DNA of 23,278 nt from the NCBI GenBank assembly GCA_002452095.1, contig DKEG01000051.1, positions 1 to 23,278 of the forward strand, read 5' to 3'. Of this stretch, positions 14,660-21,849 are shown in pieces. Every line of letters begins with the position of its first letter. The first letter of the stretch is position 1. Under the pieces are notes generated by a model. The model worked only from the letters and a program-made list of their open reading frames with translations. It was not told where the DNA came from and did not search any database. Origin of the DNA: Bacteroidales bacterium UBA6828. GTDB taxonomy: Bacteria; Bacteroidota; Bacteroidia; Bacteroidales; Paludibacteraceae. The position numbers were made by a program, and so were the translations under genes.

Positions 14660-15157
14660 ATGAGAATACACAGACTTAACAGGTTATTCCTGCTTTCGGG
14701 GACATTCGTTCTATGCCTGCTGAGCGGGTGCCGACCGGATACGGTGTGCCGGCAGGATACCGATGTAGCGATGGGCGTGAGTGTCTGTTGGCTACAGACG
14801 GACAGTACGGGTACAATCACCGAGCAGACCGCTTTCGACAGCATACGCGTGCAGGGCGTAGGGAGCGATTCCGTACTGTACGACAACAGCAAGAACCTGT
14901 CCGCACTGCGGTTGCCGCTGCGGGCGGATACATGCGTAACGGCGTTTGCGCTGCTGTGGCACGGCACGGAGGACACGCTGTTTGTCCGCCACGACAACAC
15001 GCGGCATTTCATCTCGCAAGCCTGCGGCTGTATGGTATACCACACCATCGACACCGTATGGCACAGCGGCAATGCGATAGACTCGGTGGCGATACTCAAC
15101 AGCACGGTGGAGAGCGAAGAGCAGGAGAATGTACAATTGACAATGTGTAATTTGTAA
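14660..15157 (+). CDS. DUF6452-like lipoprotein
   Basis: A 165-aa putative lipoprotein with signal MRIHRLNRLFLLSGTFVLCL and lipobox LLSGC (Cys24). The mature part is beta-rich. It contains LRLPLRADTCVTAFALLWHG, VRHDNTRHFISQACGCMVYH and AIDSVAILNSTVESEEQENV, which fit my recollection of the Bacteroidota family DUF6452, usually encoded next to a DUF6048 gene. That naming is from memory and not tested. The ATG at 14660 is chosen because the longer frame (to 14555) would put about 35 residues ahead of the signal peptide and run over the promoter. The last nine residues (NVQLTMCNL) are encoded by a heptamer array. Its stop overlaps the next start as TAATG. Confidence 0.75.
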   Translation: MRIHRLNRLFLLSGTFVLCLLSGCRPDTVCRQDTDVAMGVSVCWLQTDSTGTITEQTAFDSIRVQGVGSDSVLYDNSKNLSALRLPLRADTCVTAFALLWHGTEDTLFVRHDNTRHFISQACGCMVYHTIDTVWHSGNAIDSVAILNSTVESEEQENVQLTMCNL

Positions 15158-15164
15158 TGCACAA
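15130..15164 (+). repeat. Heptamer tandem array (TGCACAA family), 5 units, at the DUF6452/DUF6048 gene junction
   Basis: Five degenerate 7-bp units in register: TGTACAA, TTGACAA, TGTGTAA, TTTGTAA, TGCACAA. The array encodes the C-terminus and stop codon of the upstream gene and the ATG and first residues (MHN) of the downstream gene. Confidence 0.85.
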
Positions 15165-15858
15165 TGGTTCATTACATATCGGCTTCTTTCTCTTGGCGGC
15201 GTTGTTGCTGTTGAGCGGGGGGCTGCGGGCGGAAGAGACGGCTGTACCGCGCTACAAAGACGGTACGCGTATCTATGCCGACAGTGCCGTTTATCAGGGT
15301 ATGAGTCTGAAAGCCGACTTGGGCAATACGATTATCGAATTGGCAACCAGCAAAGCACAGGTGCAGAGTCATGAGATAGCTATAAACTGGCGGCTTATCC
15401 AACGCCTTTATCCCACGTTGGAGTTAGGTTACGCCCTTGCAGACGCAGAAGCCGAGGGCGGCAGGCACTATGGGCAGGGCGGTTTTGCACGTATCGGGCT
15501 GGACCTCAACGGACTGAAGAAACACCCCGAGAGCCGGAATGCATTGTTGGTAGGGCTGCGGTTGGGAACGGCTCTGCAAGGGTACGATTTGACGAATGTG
15601 AGTCTGAACTCCGGTTACTGGGGTGATATGCGTGCCGACTACACGGGACTGTTTCACGCCGATTGCTGGGGGGAGGTGGTAGCCGGCTGCCAGGTGCAGG
15701 TATGGGAAGGTTTCCAGATGGGGTGGTATCTGCGGTTCAAGGTGCTGTTTACCCGCAAAGCCAAAGACGAGGGCGTACTACCCTATTACATCCCCGGTTT
15801 CGGGTATCGAGATGATACCAACTGGGGCATCAACTACTATATCGGTTGGGCGTTCTGA
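15157..15858 (+). CDS. DUF6048-like outer-membrane beta-barrel protein
   Basis: A 233-aa exported protein whose N-terminus (MHNGSLHIGFFLLAALLLLS) ends in a likely cleavage site after LRAEE. The rest alternates hydrophobic and polar residues in beta-strand fashion: IELATSKAQVQSHEIAINWR, LYPTLELGYALADAEAEGG, ARIGLDLNGLK, ALLVGLRLGTALQGYDL. It ends with an aromatic residue (NYYIGWAF), as outer-membrane barrels do. It fits DUF6048 as I remember that family, pairing with the preceding DUF6452-like lipoprotein. The two may form one envelope unit of unknown function. The start overlaps the upstream stop by one base (TAATG), so translation is probably coupled. Mfd begins 17 nt downstream. Confidence 0.72.
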   Translation: MHNGSLHIGFFLLAALLLLSGGLRAEETAVPRYKDGTRIYADSAVYQGMSLKADLGNTIIELATSKAQVQSHEIAINWRLIQRLYPTLELGYALADAEAEGGRHYGQGGFARIGLDLNGLKKHPESRNALLVGLRLGTALQGYDLTNVSLNSGYWGDMRADYTGLFHADCWGEVVAGCQVQVWEGFQMGWYLRFKVLFTRKAKDEGVLPYYIPGFGYRDDTNWGINYYIGWAF

Positions 15859-15875
15859 CCCGCAAGGAGAGAGGT

Positions 15876-18800
15876 ATGCACATAGAGGAATTAGCGGAAT
15901 TGACGGCTATGCACCCCGAGGTGGAGGCTGCAAGCAAAGAGTTGGGCAAGGGCAAAGGGAAGCACTTGCTATTGAGCGGTTTGTATGCCTCGGCGAGGAG
16001 TATGCTGCTGAATGCTATACAACAGAAAACCGCCCGCCCGATGGTGGTGGTGATGGACAATGCGGACGAGGCGCAGTATATGTACAGCGACCTCTCCGCA
16101 ATGCACAATCCACAATTCACAATCCACAATGGCTGCAAGGTGCTGTTCTTTCCCGTATCGAAACGGAGATGGCAAGGGGAGGACGAGGCACTGGCAATAC
16201 AGCGGACGGAGACGCTGAGTCAGTGCACAATGCACAATGCACAATGCACAATGATTGTTACGTATCCCGAGGCGATTATGGAAAGCGTACCGGCACCGCA
16301 AGTATTGGAGCAGAACACGATATATCTGAAAACGGGACAGGAGATACAGGTGAGCCGGCTTGGGGAACAGTTAGGCGAATTGGGCTTCACGAGGGTGGAT
16401 TTTGTCTATGAACCGGGGCAGTATGCCGTGCGCGGCGGGATTGTGGACGTGTACAGTTATTCGCACGACGACCCGTTCCGGTTGGATTTCTTCGGCGACG
16501 AGATAGACTCGATACGCACGTTTGACATAGAGACGCAGTTGTCGAAAGACAAGGTGCAGCAGATTGACATCGTCGGGGCGACATCCGGGAAAGAACAGGG
16601 AAAAGACTACACGATTGCGGACTACATCGGCGAGGATACGATATGGGCGAGCAACGATTTCTCGCTGCTGTTTTACAAACTCGGCGGACAGGTAGGCAGT
16701 GCGGAACTGAAAGACAGCGACATGGCGGAAGTGCTAAAAAAGCGCCTGGCAGAGACCTCTACTATCGAACTGAACGAAAAGAGTTACTTCGGCAACTGCT
16801 CGCATATTGCTTTTGACACCCTGCCACAACCTGTTTTCCATAAGAACTTCGACCTGCTGACCGACGACCTGCGCGGCAAGTCGGCAGAGGGCTACAAACT
16901 CTATATCCTTGCCGACCAAAAGAAGCAGACCGACCGTCTGGCGGCTATCTTCGAGAGCATGGAGGGCGATCCGATACGCTTTGTGGCGGTGAACAAGACC
17001 CTGCATGCGGGGTTTGTGGACAAAGGGCTGAAGATATGCTGCTATACCGACCACGAGATCTTCGAGCGTTTCCACCGCATGGCACTCACCAGTGAGAACG
17101 CCCGCCGCGGCAAGGCTATCATCACCCTCAAGGAGATCAACCAGTTGCAGATAGGCGACTATGTGGTGCACAGCGACCATGGTGTAGCCCGCTTCGGCGG
17201 ACTGGTTACCACGCCCGTGAACGGCAAGCCGCAGGAGATGATCAAGTTGGTTTTCCGCGACGGGGACTGCGTGTTCGTCTCGATACACAACCTGCACCGT
17301 ATCTCGAAATACAAAGGGCGCGAGGGGTCGGAACCGACCATATCGAAGTTGGGTTCGGGCGCATGGGAGCGGCTCAAAGAGCGGACAAAAGACAAGGTAA
17401 AGGATATAGCCCGCGACCTGATCAAACTATACGCCACCCGCAAGCAGCAGAAAGGCTTTGCCTACACGCCCGACGGCTATATGCAGCACGAGTTGGAAGC
17501 ATCGTTCCTCTACGAAGACACGCCCGACCAGGCAAAAGCCACCGCCGACATCAAGCGCGATATGGAGAGCCCGATGCCGATGGACCGGCTGGTGTGCGGC
17601 GATGTAGGTTTCGGCAAGACCGAGGTGGCTATGCGTGCGGCTTTCAAAGCGGCTACCGACGGCAAGCAGGTGGCGGTATTGGTGCCGACGACGGTACTGG
17701 CACTGCAGCACTACAACACTTTCAAGGAGCGCATGAAGAACTTCCCCGTGCGGATCGAGTACCTGAGCCGCGGCAAGTCGGCGAAGGAGGTGCGCGAACT
17801 GCTTGCAGACCTGGAAGCGGGCAAGATAGACATACTGATCGGTACGCACAAGTTGGTGGGCAAGAGCGTGAAATGGCACGACCTGGGTCTGCTGATCATC
17901 GACGAGGAGCAGAAATTCGGTGTGGCGGTGAAAGACAAACTGAAGAGCCTGCGGACGAATGTGGACGTACTGACGCTGACGGCGACACCGATACCGCGCA
18001 CGCTGCAGTTCTCGCTGCTCGGCGCACGCGACCTGAGCGTGATGACCACCCCGCCCCAGAACCGCTATCCCGTACAGACCGAGTTGATTACGCCCGATGA
18101 CGAGGACATCATCAAAGAGGCGATAGACCTCGAGATGCAGCGCAACGGACAGATCTTCATCGTAAACAACCGCATAGAGATGCTGGAGCGCATAGAGCGC
18201 AAGATACACGCGCTGTGCCCCGAGGCACGCATCGTAGTGGCACACGGGCAGATGCCGACCGAGGAAATGGAGCAGCGGCTCGAGGACTTTATCAACTACG
18301 ACTACGACATACTGCTCTCGACGACGATTATCGAGTCGGGGGTGGATATACCGAATGTAAACACAATCATCATCTATTCGGCACAGCACTACGGGTTGGC
18401 AGACCTGCACCAGTTGCGCGGACGCGTGGGGCGGTCGAACAAGAAAGCCTACTGCTATCTGGTGGCACCGCCGCGAGAACTGCTGACCGAGGACGCACGC
18501 CACCGCTTGGACGCACTATCGACCTTTGCGGAGTTGGGGGCTGGTTTCAACCTCGCCATGCAGGATTTGGATATACGCGGGGCGGGCAACCTGCTCGGTG
18601 CGGAGCAGAGCGGATTCATTGCCGACCTCGGGTACGAGACCTACCAGCGTATTCTGAACGAGGCGGTGCAGGAACTGAAAGACGAACTACTGAGCGGCGA
18701 CGAGACCGATGAGAGTACGGCTTTGCTCCTCGGTGGGGGCGACAACAGAAAACTGTGGGTGCAGGACAGCCAGTTGGAAAGCGACCTGCCCCTCGGTTTC

Positions 18801-19247
18801 CCCAACGACTATGTAGAAAATATCTCGGAGCGTATCGCGCTCTACCGCGAATTGGACGGACTGCGCAACGAAGACCAACTGACAGAGTTCAAGAAACGGA
18901 TGATAGACCGCTTCGGGCCGCTGCCCGAACAGGCGGACGAGTTGCTCAACGTGGTGCGCCTGCGCTGGATATGCTGCCGGCTGGGCGTGGAGAAAGTGAT
19001 GCTCAAGAGCGGACGGCTGGTGCTGTATTTCGTGCAGAACGACGACCGCTACTGGCACAGCGAAGCGTTTGGCAAGATTATCTCGTTTATTGTCAACCGG
19101 GCGCAACGCTGCCAACTGGTGGAGGAAAAAGACAAGAAAGGCAAGCCTACGGGACGCCGCTATGCCACGATTATGCAGGTGCAGACCGTAGGCGGTGCCA
19201 TCAACCTGCTGGGCAAGATAGAGAACGGCACATGGGAGGAGAAATAA
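15876..19247 (+). CDS. mfd: Transcription-repair coupling factor Mfd
   Basis: A 1123-aa ATP-dependent translocase that removes RNA polymerase stalled at lesions and recruits UvrA. In order: an UvrB-like N-terminal module including PGQYAVRGGIVDVYSYSHDD, the RNAP-interacting region starting LQIGDYVVHSDHGVARFGGL, the RecG-like motor with Walker A GDVGFGKT (575-582), the Walker B box DEEQ (676-679) and LTATPIPRTLQFSLLGARDL, the second RecA-like domain ending QLRGRVGRSNKKAYCYL, and the C-terminal regulatory domain. The ATG at 15876 has GGAGAGAGGT just upstream; the frame also extends to a TTG at 15846. Two repeat arrays inside the UvrB-like module add AMHNPQFTIHN (75-85) and QCTMHNAQCTM (116-126), stretches absent from the family pattern I know. 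All motor motifs are intact, so the protein is probably functional. Third gene of the five-gene run. Confidence 0.97.
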   Translation: MHIEELAELTAMHPEVEAASKELGKGKGKHLLLSGLYASARSMLLNAIQQKTARPMVVVMDNADEAQYMYSDLSAMHNPQFTIHNGCKVLFFPVSKRRWQGEDEALAIQRTETLSQCTMHNAQCTMIVTYPEAIMESVPAPQVLEQNTIYLKTGQEIQVSRLGEQLGELGFTRVDFVYEPGQYAVRGGIVDVYSYSHDDPFRLDFFGDEIDSIRTFDIETQLSKDKVQQIDIVGATSGKEQGKDYTIADYIGEDTIWASNDFSLLFYKLGGQVGSAELKDSDMAEVLKKRLAETSTIELNEKSYFGNCSHIAFDTLPQPVFHKNFDLLTDDLRGKSAEGYKLYILADQKKQTDRLAAIFESMEGDPIRFVAVNKTLHAGFVDKGLKICCYTDHEIFERFHRMALTSENARRGKAIITLKEINQLQIGDYVVHSDHGVARFGGLVTTPVNGKPQEMIKLVFRDGDCVFVSIHNLHRISKYKGREGSEPTISKLGSGAWERLKERTKDKVKDIARDLIKLYATRKQQKGFAYTPDGYMQHELEASFLYEDTPDQAKATADIKRDMESPMPMDRLVCGDVGFGKTEVAMRAAFKAATDGKQVAVLVPTTVLALQHYNTFKERMKNFPVRIEYLSRGKSAKEVRELLADLEAGKIDILIGTHKLVGKSVKWHDLGLLIIDEEQKFGVAVKDKLKSLRTNVDVLTLTATPIPRTLQFSLLGARDLSVMTTPPQNRYPVQTELITPDDEDIIKEAIDLEMQRNGQIFIVNNRIEMLERIERKIHALCPEARIVVAHGQMPTEEMEQRLEDFINYDYDILLSTTIIESGVDIPNVNTIIIYSAQHYGLADLHQLRGRVGRSNKKAYCYLVAPPRELLTEDARHRLDALSTFAELGAGFNLAMQDLDIRGAGNLLGAEQSGFIADLGYETYQRILNEAVQELKDELLSGDETDESTALLLGGGDNRKLWVQDSQLESDLPLGFPNDYVENISERIALYRELDGLRNEDQLTEFKKRMIDRFGPLPEQADELLNVVRLRWICCRLGVEKVMLKSGRLVLYFVQNDDRYWHSEAFGKIISFIVNRAQRCQLVEEKDKKGKPTGRRYATIMQVQTVGGAINLLGKIENGTWEEK
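16095..16129 (+). repeat. In-frame heptamer array inside mfd (first)
   Basis: Five 7-bp units in register: TCCGCAA, TGCACAA, TCCACAA, TTCACAA, TCCACAA. They encode residues around AMHNPQFTIHN (75-85) between YMYSDLS and GCKVLFFPVSKRR, two stretches expected to be joined by a short loop in Mfd. Confidence 0.85.
16224..16251 (+). repeat. In-frame heptamer array inside mfd (second), 4 perfect units
   Basis: Four identical TGCACAA units, the cleanest copy in the window. They encode QCTMHNAQCTM (116-126) between RTETLS and IVTYPEA, again at a loop of the UvrB-like module. Confidence 0.9.
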
Positions 19248-19254
19248 CAACACA

Positions 19255-21849
19255 ATGAAGAAACCATTACAACATATTCTATTTATACTGATACTTATTC
19301 TGCCGGCTGCCGCCACAGAGACGTATGCCATCGGAATGCGGGAACTGGGGGACTCGCTGAACCTGTACTATAACCGGTTTTTCTTTCTTGTAGCAGGCGA
19401 CTCCGCCTCGCTGCAACGGTCAGCCACAGTGTGGGCTCCGCCCGTGCGGGTGAAACAGTTGCGAGTGAACGGCAACTCGGTGGTGGTACGCACCAACGGC
19501 ACATTAGGAGGCATTGCCTTCACGTCCGAGGAACTGAAACGAATGCGCAACGATGTGAGCCGCTGGGTATTGGGCAACGCAAGGGGAAAAGTACAGATCT
19601 ATTCCGACAAATACGAACTGGCGGAACTCGTACCCGCACGGTTGCAGAAACGCAAAGAAAAATACCCCGACTATACAAAGCCTGCCATCCCCCGGATAGG
19701 CTACACGCCCACGGATGATGTTTATAAGAACGGACTGAGCGGAAAGAACATCGCCCTCTGGGCAAGCCACGGCACCTATTACAACCAAGACAAGGACTGT
19801 TGGATATGGCAGCGGGCGACGATGTGGACCACCGTAGAAGACCTGTACACCACAGAGTATGTGCAGCTTATAACAGAGATGCTTGAGAACGCCGGGGCAA
19901 CGGTGCTACAGCCGAGAGCCACATTTTACGGGGCGAACTTCCGAATGAACGCAGATAGTGTATGGTGTCTCACAGATGACCACGCCGGCGAGGAGATCGG
20001 GCGCAGCGGATTACCCCGTTGGGCAGAGGCGGCACGCTATTGGTTGGAGGACGCCGGATACCCGGAGACGGTGTGGAAACAATCGGACAACGGGAACGAA
20101 TACATAGAAGACCTGCGCAGCCGCGGACTATGGGTGAACTACCTGACAGGCGGCAGCAAAGCGAATCCCGAGCAAGCGGGATTAGGCATACCCGTGGATG
20201 TATGTCTGGCATTGCACACCGACGGGTATGATGCCTTGGACGACACAACTGTCGTGGGGACGCTGGCTATATACACCGACCACGACGACCAGGGGCGCAA
20301 GACCTTTTCCAACGGCGTTACACGGCAACTGAACCGCGACTTGGCGGACTATATACAGACCCAGGTGGTGGAAGACCTACGGCAGACCATCGCCCCCGAA
20401 TGGACGCGGCGGCAGTTGCAGAACGGCAACTACTGCGAGTCGAGATACCCCGTAGTGCCGTCAGTATTGGTGGAACTGCTGAGCCACAAGAACATGGCGG
20501 ATATGCGGTACGGGTTGAACCCGCAGTTCCGGCAGATTGCCGCACGGGCGGTATATAAAGGACTGCTGCGCTACCTGCACGAGCAGGACGGGCGGAAAGT
20601 GGTCGTGCAGCCGCTGGCAGTAAAACAACTCAATATACAACTTCCAAAAACGCCCCGACTCCCCCTTACCCCCTCAGAGAGGGGGGATGCAGAATCAAGT
20701 ATTATTCTGTCGTGGGAGGAGACACCCGATTTGCTTGAACCGACTGCCAAGGCAACACACTACTATATATATACGCGCGCGGAAGATGGGGAATGGACGG
20801 AACAGCGGATGGAGAATACTTCTGCCACATTGTCTTTGGAGCGGGGGAAGCGGTATGATTTCTATGTAGTGGCTGCCAATGCAGGCGGGCGGAGCCTGAA
20901 AAGCGAGGTACTGAGTGCATATCTTGCCCCCGAGGAGAATGCGCCGACGGTGCTGATAGTGAACAACTTCAACCAGACCTACGGACCGCAATGGTTCGCA
21001 GATTCCACGTATGCGGGCATAGTGCCGAACACGTATGCCGTAGAGGACGGACTGAGTATGGCATACATCGGTGAGCAGAACGACCGGACACGGTCGCACC
21101 AATGGAAGGACGACGACAACTGCGGTTGGGGAATGTGCTACAGAGACTATCAGGGGACTATCGTCAAAGGCAACACACACGACTACCCCACCCTGCACGG
21201 ACGCGTGCTGCAGCAGTTGGGCTATTCGTACATCTCAACCAACGTGGAAGCACTGACGGAGATAGACAGCACGTTTGCGATAGTGGATATTATTGCAGGC
21301 AAAGAGCGCAGCACAGACAGTACGGCGGTGCTTCCGCAGAACCTGCAAAAGGCGATACAACACTACTTGAGCAAAGGCGGCAAGGTGCTGCTGAGTGGCA
21401 GTTACTTGGGCAGCGGAATGGCACGCCCCGCCGACAAACTATGGGCGGAACAGGTGCTGCACTACGGCTTGGCGGCAGAAAAAGCGACACGCAATGGCAA
21501 TGTACAATGCACAATGCACAATGCGCAATGCACAATGACTATCCGGACAAAACCGAATTCAGAGGGACTGTTTGCCGAGGCGGCAGAGGGGCTGAAACCG
21601 ATGAACGGAGCCAGACGGGCAGGCATTTATCAGGATATGCGTGTGGGTGCGGGCGTGCTTTGGAAAGGCGTATCCACCGCTTATCCACCCGACATCCACC
21701 TGACTTCGGGTACGCTTGTATGGGGTTTTCCGCTGGAGGCTGCGGAGGACTTTGAAACGATATACCAATACAGCATAGAACAACTTATGGTACCTCCCGC
21801 ACAGCCGCAAGAGACGGTGATTGCGAAAGGCAAAAGCAGAAAACGATGA
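19255..21849 (+). CDS. Secreted N-acetylmuramoyl-L-alanine amidase-like protein (Amidase_3) with FN3 and C-terminal domains
   Basis: An 864-aa exported protein (signal about 1-25, MKKPLQHILFILILILPAAA). The amidase region (about 163-445) retains the expected zinc and catalytic residues in order: H172 in ASHGTYY, E195 in TTVEDLY, H321 in CLALHTDG, and E407 in PSVLVELLSHKN. It would cleave peptidoglycan amide bonds or a related substrate; similar Bacteroidota proteins are sometimes annotated as xanthan lyase or golvesin-domain proteins. An FN3-like domain follows (about 485-558, ILSWEETPD to YDFYVVAANAGG). A C-terminal alpha/beta region (about 563-845) contains TVLIVNNFNQTYG and GGKVLLSGSYLGSG. 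A hairpin repeat sits in the amidase-FN3 linker and a heptamer array encodes QCTMHNAQCTM (751-761). It starts 7 nt after mfd and overlaps rlmD by ATGA. Confidence 0.82.
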   Translation: MKKPLQHILFILILILPAAATETYAIGMRELGDSLNLYYNRFFFLVAGDSASLQRSATVWAPPVRVKQLRVNGNSVVVRTNGTLGGIAFTSEELKRMRNDVSRWVLGNARGKVQIYSDKYELAELVPARLQKRKEKYPDYTKPAIPRIGYTPTDDVYKNGLSGKNIALWASHGTYYNQDKDCWIWQRATMWTTVEDLYTTEYVQLITEMLENAGATVLQPRATFYGANFRMNADSVWCLTDDHAGEEIGRSGLPRWAEAARYWLEDAGYPETVWKQSDNGNEYIEDLRSRGLWVNYLTGGSKANPEQAGLGIPVDVCLALHTDGYDALDDTTVVGTLAIYTDHDDQGRKTFSNGVTRQLNRDLADYIQTQVVEDLRQTIAPEWTRRQLQNGNYCESRYPVVPSVLVELLSHKNMADMRYGLNPQFRQIAARAVYKGLLRYLHEQDGRKVVVQPLAVKQLNIQLPKTPRLPLTPSERGDAESSIILSWEETPDLLEPTAKATHYYIYTRAEDGEWTEQRMENTSATLSLERGKRYDFYVVAANAGGRSLKSEVLSAYLAPEENAPTVLIVNNFNQTYGPQWFADSTYAGIVPNTYAVEDGLSMAYIGEQNDRTRSHQWKDDDNCGWGMCYRDYQGTIVKGNTHDYPTLHGRVLQQLGYSYISTNVEALTEIDSTFAIVDIIAGKERSTDSTAVLPQNLQKAIQHYLSKGGKVLLSGSYLGSGMARPADKLWAEQVLHYGLAAEKATRNGNVQCTMHNAQCTMTIRTKPNSEGLFAEAAEGLKPMNGARRAGIYQDMRVGAGVLWKGVSTAYPPDIHLTSGTLVWGFPLEAAEDFETIYQYSIEQLMVPPAQPQETVIAKGKSRKR
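20669..20686. repeat. GC-rich hairpin repeat inside the amidase gene linker
   Basis: CCCCCTC-AGA-GAGGGGG is a perfect 7-bp inverted repeat, preceded by another C-rich stretch (CCCCGACTCCCCC from 20653). It resembles the CCCCCT...AGGGGG palindromic repeats scattered through many Bacteroidota genomes. Here it is read in frame as about LPLTPSERGDA (469-479). Confidence 0.65.
21501..21535 (+). repeat. In-frame heptamer array inside the amidase gene
   Basis: Five 7-bp units: TGTACAA, TGCACAA, TGCACAA, TGCGCAA, TGCACAA. They encode VQCTMHNAQCTM (750-761) in the C-terminal domain, between EKATRNGN and TIRTKPNSEG. Confidence 0.88.

Noticed and set aside
17427..18503. 358-codon open frame on the minus strand opposite mfd
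   Set aside because: It lies wholly inside the conserved Mfd motor region and reads as His/Gln/Arg-rich complement, typical of a GC-skewed shadow frame.
16095..21535. Tandem arrays considered as CRISPR
   Set aside because: Units are 7 bp with no unique spacers and no cas genes nearby.
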